Source of the DNA: Kribbella flavida DSM 17836
GTDB taxonomy: Bacteria; Actinomycetota; Actinomycetes; Propionibacteriales; Kribbellaceae
Assembly: GCF_000024345.1 (NCBI RefSeq)
Contig: NC_013729.1
Location: 372,001 to 436,000 of the forward strand
Direction: 5' to 3'
Length of the DNA: 64,000 nucleotides
In this document: positions 1 through 8,311 of the stretch, in pieces
Numbering within the stretch: position 1 is the stretch's first letter
How the letters are laid out: the number at the start of each line of letters is the position of its first letter
The notes under the pieces: generated by a model
What the model saw: the letters and a program-made list of their open reading frames with translations, nothing else
Told to the model about the DNA's origin: nothing
Database searches by the model: none
Program-made: the position numbers and the translations under genes

Positions 1-513
1 GGTGATCCGCACTGGTGGACGTTGGCCGTCACGGTCGACCTGGGGCCAGTGGGCGAGGTGCTCGCCATCACCCCGACCACTCCTTGGCAGCTGGACCACG
101 AGTACGCGCGCGAGCGGCAGGCCTTGGACATCGCCGCCCTCGACGCCCGCCACCGAACCGCCCTGCCCACCGTCCTGGCCGGCGACTTCAACGCGACCCC
201 GGATTCCGCGAGCATCCGCTTCCTCTCCGGCCACCAGTCCCTCGACGGCACCAGCGTCCACTTCCACGACGCCTGGACCACCCGAGGCGAAGGCCCCGGC
301 CACACCTGGACCACCGCGAACCCTCTCGCCCGCGAGGAGATCGCCACCCTGATCGGCCAGTCGCCCCACCACCGCCGCCTGGACTACATCTTCGTCGGCT
401 CCCGTCACGCTCACCCCGACACCCAGGCGACCATCGACACGGTCGACCTCGTCGGCGTCAACCCACCCCTCAGTGACCACTACGGCCTGGTCGCCGACCT
501 GACCTTGCTCTGA
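1..513 (+). CDS. Endonuclease/exonuclease/phosphatase family protein, C-terminal part
   Basis: The 5' end lies outside the window; the frame is open from base 1. The visible 170 residues carry the C-terminal half of the EEP (DNase I-like) fold: a GDFNATPDS block (metal-binding Asp and Asn), a DYIF block and the terminal SDHYG with the catalytic Asp-His. EEP proteins are metal-dependent phosphodiesterases acting on DNA, lipids or phosphoesters, and the substrate cannot be told from this fragment. No start codon should be assigned inside the window. The next gene follows after about 100 bases on the same strand. Confidence 0.85.
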   Translation, partial: GDPHWWTLAVTVDLGPVGEVLAITPTTPWQLDHEYARERQALDIAALDARHRTALPTVLAGDFNATPDSASIRFLSGHQSLDGTSVHFHDAWTTRGEGPGHTWTTANPLAREEIATLIGQSPHHRRLDYIFVGSRHAHPDTQATIDTVDLVGVNPPLSDHYGLVADLTLL

Positions 514-610
514 GCAACACGCACGCCGTACTGGCGTCAGGTGACGTGGGCGCGTTGACGGCGCGGCGATGCCGCAGCGGAGCGGTGACTCCGCGGATAG
601 GATTCGGCAG

Positions 611-1267
611 GTGCGGCAGCTTACGGACGGCGTGCACCAGCTGTTGGGGAGACCGCCGCATTTCATCAACGCGTACCTGGTCGACGACGTGCTCGTCGAC
701 GCCGGTACGCCGGCTGCCGCGCGCCGGATCCTGCGCGAGCTGCGCGACCGGCAGGTCGCCGCCCACGTCGTGACGCACGCGCACCCGGACCACTTCGGTT
801 CGAGTCATGCCGTCTGCGAGGCGCTGGGTATCCCGTTGTGGACCGGCGCAGCGGACGCCGAGGCGATCGAGACGGCGACTCCGGTGGTCGGTCCCGGCCG
901 GATCCCGGCGCTGATGGCGAAGTCCAAGATGCCGCCCGCGCATCCGGTCACCCGCCGGCTGGTCCAGGGTGACCAGGTCGGCAGCTTCACCGTGCTCGAC
1001 GTACCGGGGCACTCGCCCGGGCACATCGCGCTGTGGCGGGAGGCGGACCGCACGCTGCTGTGCGGTGACGTGTTCTTCCGGCTGCCGCGGTTGTCCGAGC
1101 CGTGGAAGTTCCTGACCGTCGACGTCCAGCGGAACTACGACTCGATGCGCCGGCTGGCCGAGCTGCGCCCGGAGCTGGTGCTGTTCGGTCACGGCCGTCC
1201 GCTGCGTGATCCCGACCGGCTGGCCCGGGTGGCCGAGGCGCTGCCGGCGTCCAGGACGCGGTTCTGA
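611..1267 (+). CDS. MBL-fold metallo-hydrolase
   Basis: This is a metallo-beta-lactamase fold hydrolase of about 218 residues. The zinc-binding HAHPDHFG motif, a GHSPGHIAL block, a CGDVFF block (bridging Asp) and a terminal FGHG histidine give the full set of ligands. The GTG at 611 is preferred because AGGA lies 8 bases upstream and the product begins directly with the first strand of the fold; an upstream in-frame ATG at 569 has no ribosome site. The stop codon abuts the start of the LuxR regulator, so the two are probably co-transcribed and coupled. Substrate is unknown; glyoxalase II-like thioesterase or lactonase activities are possible. Confidence 0.85.
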   Translation: MRQLTDGVHQLLGRPPHFINAYLVDDVLVDAGTPAAARRILRELRDRQVAAHVVTHAHPDHFGSSHAVCEALGIPLWTGAADAEAIETATPVVGPGRIPALMAKSKMPPAHPVTRRLVQGDQVGSFTVLDVPGHSPGHIALWREADRTLLCGDVFFRLPRLSEPWKFLTVDVQRNYDSMRRLAELRPELVLFGHGRPLRDPDRLARVAEALPASRTRF

Positions 1268-4117
1268 ATGGGCAGCACTCTCGAGCGACCCGGTGAGCTG
1301 AGCCGGATCGCGGCGGCCCTCGACGCCGCCGGCCAGGGCAACGGCCGGGTCGTGGTGATCGAGGGCGAGGCGGGCATCGGCAAGACCCGGCTGGTCGGCG
1401 AGGCGCGGGCGCTGGCCAAGCAGCGCGGGTTCGTCCGGATGCAGGCGATCGGCGACGAGCTGGAGAGCGCGCTCGCCTGGGGTGTCGTCCGGCAGATGGT
1501 CGAGCGGTCGATCGCCCGGTACGCCGGTGAGGTCCGCGCCGCGATTCTCGCCGGGCCCGCCGGCCGCGCGTTGGACGCTCTCGACAAGGCAACTCCGAAC
1601 GCGGGTGACGCCGAGGTCGCGCGGACGATGCACGCGCTCTGGTGGGTCGCGGTCGATCTGGCCTCGCCCCGTCCGTTGCTGATCAGCGTGGACGACGCCC
1701 AGTGGTCCGACCTGCCGTCGCTGCGGTTTCTCTCGTACTTGTCGAAACGCGTCGCCGACCTGCCGATCGCCCTCGTGGTGGCGACCCGTCCGCCGTCCGA
1801 CCGTCTGGGTCCGCTGGCCGAACTGACCGTCTCGCGCCACGTCGAACGTCTGTTGCCGAGGCCGTTGTCCCGCGAGGCGATCGGCACCCTGACGGCGGAG
1901 CACCTCGCGAGCGCCCCCCACCCGGCAGTTGGGACGGGAGAGGCGCCGGCGGAGAAGGTCGTGGATGCGGTCCTGGAGGCCAGTGGCGGCAATCCGTTCC
2001 TGGCCGAGTCGTTGCTGGACGAGTTGTCTGTGCTCCACCGGTCGGTGACAGACCCGGCGACAGCAGACGCGGTCCGGGGCCTGGCGTCGAGCGCGGTCAG
2101 TCGCACCACGCTGGCCCGGCTGTCTCCGGATGCCCTGGCGCTCGCAAGTGCGGTGGCGATTCTCGGAGCCCGCGCCGACCTCTGGGCGGCCGGGTCGATC
2201 GCCGGTCTCGCCGATGCGCCGCTGTCCGCAGCCATCGACGGGCTGGTCGCCGCGAACGTCGTCACCACCAGTTCCGCGCAGGTCAGCTTCCTGCACCCGG
2301 TCATCCGCGAGTCGGTTCGCTCGATGCTCGGCCCGATCGAGAAGGCAGCGCTGCATGCCCGGGCCGCCGAGACCCTGTCGGCGGCCGGAGCCCCCGCGGC
2401 CCGGGTCGCCGCCCACCTGATCCACACCCCTGCGGACTCGTCTGCGCAGACCGTCGAGGTGCTGTGCGAGGCGGCGGCCTCGTCAGCGGCCGCCGGCGAC
2501 ACCGCGACGGCGATCAGCTACCTGACCCGCGCGCTGGAAGGTGCCCCAGGCAACAGTTCGCTGCAGGGGCAACTGGGTCTCACGCTGCTCCGAGGCGGCG
2601 ACGCCCCGCAGGCGCGGCACCACCTGCTGGCCGCGGCGGCCGCGAGCGCCGTACCGGAGCGCGCGGCGTTGCTCGCAGCGGCGGCAACCGCCACGTCCCT
2701 GATCGACGGCCCACTCGCGGCGGCGAACGAGCTCGTGCACACCTTGGCCGACTGGCCAGGACCGCCCTTCGCCCCGGACCGCCTGACCCTGGAGGCGCGA
2801 CTGGGCATCCTGCGGTCCTACCTGCCCACCGAACGCAAGAAGGCGTCCGAGCATCTGCGCCGGTTCGCCGACCTGCCCGGCGAGACGCCCGACGAGCGGA
2901 CACTGCTGGCTCTGCTCGCCCAGCGCGGCCGCTACGAGGTCAGCCCCGCGGCCGACGTGCGGCGTACGGCGGAACGCGCACTGCGGCACGGCGCCCTGTT
3001 CAAGGACTCGGCCGGTCACTCGGACACCTTGGTCGGGTGGTTGCTGGCGATGATGTCGCTGGTCGCCGCCGACGGGGTGACCCTGGCCCGCGAGGAGATC
3101 GCCGGAGCCCGCGACTGGGTCCGGCGGCACGGCTCGCCGATCGAGTTCGCGATGGTGGCGAACGTCGCCGACTTCGTTGCCTGGCGGTGCGGGGACCTGC
3201 CCGCCGTCGAGGCCGACGCGGACGGCGTGCTGGCGGCGGTGGAACCGGAGGACCTGACGCCCCAGGTCGTCGCGCTGCGGGCGACCGCGGTGCACTTCGG
3301 CGGGTACGCCGCGCTGGAGCGGGGCGACGTGGCAGCGGCGCAGGCGCTGCTTGCCGACTTCGAGACGCAGTGCCAGGACGCGCCGCGGGTGATCGCGATG
3401 ATGTGGCTGCACGAGCTGCGGGCCCGGATCGCGCTGGAGCAGGACCATCCGGCGGCCGCGCTCGAGCACGCGTACCGGCTGCGCGACGAGATGGCCGCGG
3501 CTGAGCTCGATCCACTGGCCGTGCCCTGGCGTACGCCGGCCGCGTGGGCCCTGCTGCGGCTGGGTTCGGAGGAAGAGGCACGGCAACTCGCCGCCGACCA
3601 GCTGGAGCTCGCTCGCCGGTGGGGCGCCGCATCGGATCTCGGTACCGCGCTCCGGCTGACCGCGAAGGTGGACGTCGGCCAGGGTGCCCGCCGGGTGGCG
3701 ACCCTGGCCGAAGCGGTCGCCGTACTGGAGAAGTCGCCGGCCCAGCTGGAGCTGGCGAAGGCTCTGGTGGAGCTGGGCGAGGCGCTGCGCGTGGTCGGAC
3801 GTCGTACGGAGGCACGGGAAGCGTTGGCCCGGGGCGGTGAACTGGCGGCGGTCTGCGGGTCTGCCGTGATCAGGCAGCGAGCGGCAGAAGCCCTGCAGGC
3901 GTTGGGAGATCGCCCGCGCACACTGATCTCCACCGGCCAGGACTCGCTGACCGCCAGCGAACGCCGGGTCGCCGGACTGGCAGTGAGCGGCCGGACGAAC
4001 CGGGACATCGCGCACGAGCTCTTCGTCTCGCCGAAGACGGTCGAAAACCACCTCGGCCGGATCTACGTGAAGCTCGGCATCACCGGCCGGCGCGAACTGG
4101 CCCGCGCGCTGACGTAG
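1268..4117 (+). CDS. Large ATP-binding LuxR-family regulator (LAL type)
   Basis: The 949-residue protein has the architecture of LAL/MalT-like regulators. An N-terminal AAA-like ATPase carries Walker A GEAGIGKT at about residues 33-40 and a Walker B-like LLISVDDAQW near 140. A long helical TPR-like middle region follows, and a C-terminal LuxR helix-turn-helix occupies the last 65 residues (TASERRVAGLAVSG, then VSPKTVENHLGRIYVKLGI). Such proteins activate transcription when ATP and an inducer bind. The ATG follows the stop of the MBL hydrolase with no gap, which suggests an operon. The target genes are unknown. A strong hairpin downstream separates it from the convergent C39-like gene. Confidence 0.9.
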   Translation: MGSTLERPGELSRIAAALDAAGQGNGRVVVIEGEAGIGKTRLVGEARALAKQRGFVRMQAIGDELESALAWGVVRQMVERSIARYAGEVRAAILAGPAGRALDALDKATPNAGDAEVARTMHALWWVAVDLASPRPLLISVDDAQWSDLPSLRFLSYLSKRVADLPIALVVATRPPSDRLGPLAELTVSRHVERLLPRPLSREAIGTLTAEHLASAPHPAVGTGEAPAEKVVDAVLEASGGNPFLAESLLDELSVLHRSVTDPATADAVRGLASSAVSRTTLARLSPDALALASAVAILGARADLWAAGSIAGLADAPLSAAIDGLVAANVVTTSSAQVSFLHPVIRESVRSMLGPIEKAALHARAAETLSAAGAPAARVAAHLIHTPADSSAQTVEVLCEAAASSAAAGDTATAISYLTRALEGAPGNSSLQGQLGLTLLRGGDAPQARHHLLAAAAASAVPERAALLAAAATATSLIDGPLAAANELVHTLADWPGPPFAPDRLTLEARLGILRSYLPTERKKASEHLRRFADLPGETPDERTLLALLAQRGRYEVSPAADVRRTAERALRHGALFKDSAGHSDTLVGWLLAMMSLVAADGVTLAREEIAGARDWVRRHGSPIEFAMVANVADFVAWRCGDLPAVEADADGVLAAVEPEDLTPQVVALRATAVHFGGYAALERGDVAAAQALLADFETQCQDAPRVIAMMWLHELRARIALEQDHPAAALEHAYRLRDEMAAAELDPLAVPWRTPAAWALLRLGSEEEARQLAADQLELARRWGAASDLGTALRLTAKVDVGQGARRVATLAEAVAVLEKSPAQLELAKALVELGEALRVVGRRTEAREALARGGELAAVCGSAVIRQRAAEALQALGDRPRTLISTGQDSLTASERRVAGLAVSGRTNRDIAHELFVSPKTVENHLGRIYVKLGITGRRELARALT

Positions 4118-4142
4118 CGGGTTGCCGGCAGCCGAACGTGGC

Positions 4143-4176
4143 TCCGAGCGGCCCCTCCCTCCAGGGGCCGCTCGGA
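4143..4176. terminator. Bidirectional Rho-independent-like terminator
   Basis: A perfect 14-bp inverted repeat (TCCGAGCGGCCCCT and its complement) with a 6-base loop lies between two convergent genes, 25 bases after one stop and 19 bases before the other. There is no U-tract, as is common in high-GC actinobacteria. Confidence 0.8.
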
Positions 4177-4194
4177 ACCGGGATCCGGCGAGGC

Positions 4195-5115
4195 TCAGCC
4201 GACCGGCGGCGCCGCCTCGAACCAGTTGATCGCCTCGACGTACCCCATCGTCGAGCCCTGGTACTGCTCTCCGAACAGCCGCCAGTAGGTGCGCTGCTTG
4301 ATCGTCGTCACGCCGTCGTCCGACACCGACTTCACGTTGATCGCGACCCGGTACAGGGTGACCTTCTCGCCCCGGACCTCCGACTGGGTGTCCTTGTAGC
4401 CGGGGGTCTTGTGGTCGTCGGCGCGGGCGGGGTCGTGCAGGGTCAGCTCGACCTTGCCGGAGCCGACGTCACCCTTGGCCGCCACCACGGTGACCGCGTG
4501 GCCGCCGGTCCGGCTGTGCGTGTTGTCGGCGTTCAGCACGTACCGGCCGTACCAGAGCTGAACCGGTGCCTGCCGCAACCGCTTGGCGATCTCCAGCCCG
4601 AACTCCGGGGTGTTGTCGGTCCCGATGCCGCCCCGATTGACCGTCCAGCCGGCCGCCTTGGCCCCGACCGTGGCGGCGTCGAACGCGGCCCGGTTCTCGC
4701 CCGTGCTGGACCCGCCACCGTTCGGCCCCATTCCGGCCTTGTAGCCGAGCCAGCCGATCCAGGCGGTCACCTCGTCGTAGTCCTCCGGCTTGCCCGGGTC
4801 GTACTCCGTCAGCAGCTGGCCGTTCGGCGTGATCCGCATCGGCAGGCCCTTGTGCTCGCCGAGGTAGTACATCGCGTTGTAGAGCGAGGTCGGCCCGCAG
4901 TGGCTGCTGCCTTCCGCGGCCAGGTGGGTGCGGAACTGGTCGGCATCCGTCACGTCGCACAGGTTGACCGCGTACTGCGGGCCGGCGACGTCCTTCTGCT
5001 CGGCGCAGAGCGGGGCGATCGGCAGCTCGGCCGGGGCGGCGTACGCGCCGGCGGCCGGGAAGAGCGCGGTGGCGGCGGTGAGGCCGGCGAGAACGGAAAG
5101 GCGGTGACGCTTCAT
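4195..5115 (-). CDS. Secreted C39-like (papain-fold) peptidase domain protein
   Basis: The 306-residue product starts MKRHRLSVLAG and has a classic Sec signal peptide ending near AGAYA-AP. The mature part has a papain-like core: SSHCGPTSLYNAMYYL (candidate catalytic Cys in the CGPTS context), RTGGHAVTVV (candidate catalytic His) and LHDPAR (Asp). This order matches the C39-like peptidase domain. The start at 5115 is chosen because GGGGGTAG lies just upstream; earlier in-frame starts would place extra residues before the signal peptide. It is probably an exported protease or an inactive relative acting on extracellular peptides. Proteolytic activity is inferred from motif order only. Confidence 0.75.
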   Translation of the reverse strand: MKRHRLSVLAGLTAATALFPAAGAYAAPAELPIAPLCAEQKDVAGPQYAVNLCDVTDADQFRTHLAAEGSSHCGPTSLYNAMYYLGEHKGLPMRITPNGQLLTEYDPGKPEDYDEVTAWIGWLGYKAGMGPNGGGSSTGENRAAFDAATVGAKAAGWTVNRGGIGTDNTPEFGLEIAKRLRQAPVQLWYGRYVLNADNTHSRTGGHAVTVVAAKGDVGSGKVELTLHDPARADDHKTPGYKDTQSEVRGEKVTLYRVAINVKSVSDDGVTTIKQRTYWRLFGEQYQGSTMGYVEAINWFEAAPPVG

Positions 5116-5423
5116 GGTGGTGCTACCCCCAAGTGATGATTGTTCGGTGTGGCTCGGTGACACCAACTCTGTCGCTTCCCCGGCCTGAGGGCATGAGGGT
5201 CGATCCCTCATCTCTGCGGGTGGGGGTGCTTGGGGGGATCCCTCACCAGGGGTGCGCTTCGGCCCGGCGCTGCCCTACCATGGGCGGGTGACTGCCGGGT
5301 CGGCCTCGAGCCAAGGACTAGTTGGGTTCCCGGCCGCGTTCTGAGCGCGGCGAGGGCCGATCGCGGCCCGCCTCTGTGTCGATTTCTCCTGCGTCAATCG
5401 AGAATCCGCACAGAAAGTAGCGA

Positions 5424-6251
5424 ATGCTGAACGACTTCACCCAACAGATCATCACCGAGTTCCGTGCCAACCAGGGCCGCGTCGGCGGCCCGTTCGACGG
5501 CGCGCGGCTGCTCCTGCTCACCACCACCGGCGCCCGCTCCGGTCGCCCGCACACGGCCGTGCTCGGCTACTACCCCGACACCGAGGACCGCCTGCTGGTC
5601 GTGGGTTCGGCCGGTGGTGGCCCGAAGCATCCCGACTGGTTCCACAACCTGCGCGCCGATCCGCGCGTCACCGTGGAGACCGGCGTCTTCACCTACGAGG
5701 CGGAAGCCACCGTCCTGCAGGGCGCCGAGCGCGACGAGACCTTCGCCCGCCTCGCCGAGGCGGACCCGGGCTGGGCCGAGTACCAGCGCCGGACCACCCG
5801 CACGATCCCGGTCGTCGCCCTCACCCAGGTCGCGGGCGGCCCGCCCAACGCCTCCTCCTTCGGCGAGGCCCTGATCCTCATCCACGCCGCCTTTCGCCGC
5901 GAACTCGCCTTGATTCGCAAGGAAGTCGCCACCTCCGCCGCGAGTGGTTCGGTGGGCCTGGGCGCCCAGCTCCGCATCAACTGCCTGACGCTCTGCCGAG
6001 GTCTGCACTTCCACCACACCGTCGAGAGCGACGGGCTGTTTCCGAGCCTGCTCGACCGCTATCCCGAGCTCACCGACACGATCTCGGCGCTGCAGGCCGA
6101 CCACGACAAGATCGCCCTGCTGCTCGAGGAGTTCCAGCTGTTGCTCAGCACCGGCAGCCCGGCGGCGATCCTGCCCGAGATCGACCGCCTGATCGAGGAA
6201 CTGACCGACCACCTCGACCGGGAGGAAGCCCAGCTGATCCCGCTGATGTGA
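5424..6251 (+). CDS. F420-dependent DDN-family domain fused to hemerythrin domain
   Basis: The 275-residue protein has two domains. Residues about 1-135 match the DDN/F420-dependent quinone or nitro reductase split-barrel family (LLLTTTGARSGRPHTAVLGYY, then GGPKHPDWFHNLRADPRV). Residues about 150-275 form a hemerythrin-like four-helix bundle with spaced metal ligands (IHAAFRREL, GLHFHHTVESDGLF, LQADHDKI, DHLDREEAQLIPLM). DDN proteins transfer hydride from F420H2, while hemerythrin domains bind a di-iron centre that senses O2 or NO. The fusion suggests a redox enzyme coupled to an oxygen/NO-binding module. It is monocistronic, with GAAAG before the ATG. Confidence 0.85.
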   Translation: MLNDFTQQIITEFRANQGRVGGPFDGARLLLLTTTGARSGRPHTAVLGYYPDTEDRLLVVGSAGGGPKHPDWFHNLRADPRVTVETGVFTYEAEATVLQGAERDETFARLAEADPGWAEYQRRTTRTIPVVALTQVAGGPPNASSFGEALILIHAAFRRELALIRKEVATSAASGSVGLGAQLRINCLTLCRGLHFHHTVESDGLFPSLLDRYPELTDTISALQADHDKIALLLEEFQLLLSTGSPAAILPEIDRLIEELTDHLDREEAQLIPLM

Positions 6252-6377
6252 CGCTTCGGCGCCGCGTACGCCGTACTGCGGACGCGGCGCCGGGAGTCCG
6301 TCGGCAGGCAACCTATGCACGAAAGGCATACCTGCAGGTCTTGGACGCCGCTCACCTCGGCGAGGTGTGCTTTTCCC

Positions 6378-6893
6378 ATGAACGTTTCCGTCTCCCGAGC
6401 CACCGTCCTCCGCGGCGCCGCCGTAGCCGCCGCAGCAGCAGCGATCCCCGGTACGGCGTACGCCGCCCGGCCCGAGCATCCCAACGTCAAGCTCATCCGC
6501 GGTTACTACGAGGCCTATGCCGCGGGCGATCTGGCCGCCCTGCGCAACCGCTACTTCGCCCCCGGCATCCGCTGGACGATCCCCGGCCACCACCCGCTCG
6601 CCGGCACGAAGGAGGGCGTCGAGGAGGTGCTCGCCTTTTTCGCCCAGCTGGCTCGCGCCGGTTTCCGCGCGGATCCGCTGTTCCTGGCGGCCGACGGTGA
6701 CTGGGTCGTGGACCTGCACCGCGGCTGGAGCACCACGCCCGAAGGCCTCGACCTCACCTGGGCGCTGGCCTTCCGCATCGCCGACCGCCGCATCGTCGAA
6801 GCCGTCAACTACCCGTCGGACCAGCACGCCGCCGACGCGTTCTTCTGGCGTACCTACCCGTTGGCGCCGATCCCCACCCGCTTGCAGCAGTAG
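6378..6893 (+). CDS. Secreted SnoaL/NTF2-like protein with Tat-like leader
   Basis: The 171-residue product begins MNVSVSRATVLRGAAVAAAAA, a twin-arginine-like leader (SRATVLRG is an imperfect Tat motif) with cleavage near AYA-ARPE. The mature domain is an NTF2-like alpha+beta cone (LIRGYYEAYAAGDLAALRNRYFAPGIRWTIPG), as in the SnoaL-like family, whose members include small isomerases, cyclases and non-catalytic binders. The internal ATG at 6378 is chosen because it begins the leader and has GAGG about 12 bases upstream. No operon partner is evident. The specific role is unknown. Confidence 0.7.
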   Translation: MNVSVSRATVLRGAAVAAAAAAIPGTAYAARPEHPNVKLIRGYYEAYAAGDLAALRNRYFAPGIRWTIPGHHPLAGTKEGVEEVLAFFAQLARAGFRADPLFLAADGDWVVDLHRGWSTTPEGLDLTWALAFRIADRRIVEAVNYPSDQHAADAFFWRTYPLAPIPTRLQQ

Positions 6894-6926
6894 CCGCATC
6901 GGTGCCTTGCTCCGGGCACAAAAAAG

Positions 6927-6952
6927 GGAAAGGAGCGCGACGCTCTCTTTCC
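6927..6952 (+). terminator. Imperfect hairpin after NTF2-like gene
   Basis: GGAAAGGAGCG, loop CGA, then CGCTCTCTTTCC pair into an 11-bp stem with one bulged base and one wobble. It lies 34 bases after the stop codon, in a locally AT-rich stretch just upstream of the RAE. Confidence 0.45.
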
Positions 6953-6975
6953 ACTCTCAACTTATAGCGCACCGG

Positions 6976-6994
6976 GGGGCTTGCCGCAAGACCC
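6976..6994. promoter_or_regulatory. Rifamycin-associated element (RAE)
   Basis: The 19-base sequence GGGGCTTGCCGCAAGACCC is an inverted repeat with 8 of 9 base pairs around a central C. From memory of the published RAE consensus (GGGGCTTGCGGCAAGGCCC) it matches at 17 of 19 positions. RAEs lie upstream of rifamycin-inducible resistance genes in actinomycetes. This one is 59 bases upstream of the glycosyltransferase-helR operon, both of whose products are types known to act against rifamycins. Confidence 0.85.
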
Positions 6995-7053
6995 AGGTGG
7001 TGCCGCAGAATCGTCCGCCTTGACGAAAAACGGACGGATGCGGGGAGTCGCAA

Positions 7054-8310
7054 GTGCGAGTGTTGTTGTCGACGTACGGGTCGCGCGGTGACGTCGAGCC
7101 GGTGGTTGCGCTGGGCGTGCAGCTGCAGGCTCTCGGCGTGGAGGCGGTGGTGTGCGCACCGCCGGACGAGGAGTTCGCGGAGCTGCTGGCGGGGGCCGGC
7201 GTACCGCTGGTGCCGGTCGGCCAGTCGGCGCGTGCCCTGACGAAGTCGGCGCCACCGCCGTCCTCCATCCCGGAGCGCGCGGCCGAGCTGATCGCGAGCC
7301 AGTTCGCCGTGCTGCCCGCCGCGGCGCAAGGGTGTGACGCGCTGGTGGCGACCGGCATGATCCCGACCGTGGCCGGCGCGCTGTCGATCGCCGAAAAGCT
7401 GGGCATCCGGTCGGTCTCGGTGACGTTCCAGCAGCTGACCCTGCCGTCGCCGCACCACCGGCCGCTGGCCTACGCGGGCCGGTCGTTCCCGCCGGACGTG
7501 ACCGACAACCAGGCGCTGTGGGACCTGGATGCCGAGAGCAACAACGTGCTGTTCGGCGAGGCGCTGAACGGCAACCGGGCGTCGATCGGCCTGCCCCCGG
7601 TGCCGAACGTGCGCGACTACGTCGTCGGCGACCGCCCGTGGCTGGCGTCCGACCCGGTGCTCGACCCGTGGCTGGAGCCGGCCGACCTCGACGTCGTACA
7701 GACCGGTGCGTGGATCCTGCCCGACGAGCGCCCGCTGCCGGACGACCTGGAGGACTTCCTGGGAGCCGGCGGCCCACCGGTGTTCGTCGGTTTCGGCAGC
7801 ATGCCGCTGCACGCGGCGACGGACGCGGCGCGGGTCGCGATCGAGGCGGTCCGGGCCCAGGGCCGTCGCGTGATCATCCGGCGTGGCTGGGCCGACCTGG
7901 GCCTGATCGACGACCAGGACGACTGCTTCGCCGTCGGCGAGATCAACCAGCAGCAGTTGTTCACCCGGGTGGCGGCCGTCGTGCACCACGGTGGTGCCGG
8001 CACCACGACCACGGCCACCCGCGCCGGTACGCCGCAGGTGGTGGTGCCCCAGGCGGCGGATCAGCCGTACTGGGCCGGCCGGGTGGCCGACCTCGGCATC
8101 GGTGTGGCCCACGACGGCCCGATCCCGACCGTCGAGTCGCTCTCGGTCGCGCTCGAGACGGCCCTGACTCCCGAGACCGGCGCACGAGCGACCACCGTGG
8201 CCGCCTCCGTCCGTACCGACGGGGCCGCCGTGGCCGCGCGCTACCTGGTCGAGCTGATCAACGGGACATCGGACGATCGCCGGGCTCTGGCCTCGGATTG
8301 GAGGTCCTGA
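7054..8310 (+). CDS. GT1-family glycosyltransferase, probable rifamycin glycosyltransferase (Rgt-like)
   Basis: The 418-residue GT-B enzyme of family GT1 resembles macrolide and antibiotic glycosyltransferases: N-terminal MRVLLSTYGSRGDVEPVVALG, an FVGFGSMPL block, and the C-terminal nucleotide-sugar signature VVHHGGAGTTTTATRAGTPQ followed by PQAADQPYWAGRV. GT1 enzymes move a sugar from a UDP- or TDP-sugar to a small molecule. The RAE upstream and helR one base downstream point to Rgt, which inactivates rifamycins by glycosylating the ansa chain. GGGGAG lies before the GTG start. The family is certain from sequence; the rifamycin substrate is an inference from context. Other hydrophobic acceptors remain possible. 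Confidence 0.85.
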   Translation: MRVLLSTYGSRGDVEPVVALGVQLQALGVEAVVCAPPDEEFAELLAGAGVPLVPVGQSARALTKSAPPPSSIPERAAELIASQFAVLPAAAQGCDALVATGMIPTVAGALSIAEKLGIRSVSVTFQQLTLPSPHHRPLAYAGRSFPPDVTDNQALWDLDAESNNVLFGEALNGNRASIGLPPVPNVRDYVVGDRPWLASDPVLDPWLEPADLDVVQTGAWILPDERPLPDDLEDFLGAGGPPVFVGFGSMPLHAATDAARVAIEAVRAQGRRVIIRRGWADLGLIDDQDDCFAVGEINQQQLFTRVAAVVHHGGAGTTTTATRAGTPQVVVPQAADQPYWAGRVADLGIGVAHDGPIPTVESLSVALETALTPETGARATTVAASVRTDGAAVAARYLVELINGTSDDRRALASDWRS

Positions 8311-8311
8311 C

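Noticed and set aside
470-2425. Long open frame of about 650 codons on the minus strand
   Set aside because: It is antisense to the MBL hydrolase and LuxR genes; its product is Arg/Gly/Gln-rich without any domain, as expected for the shadow of high-GC coding DNA.
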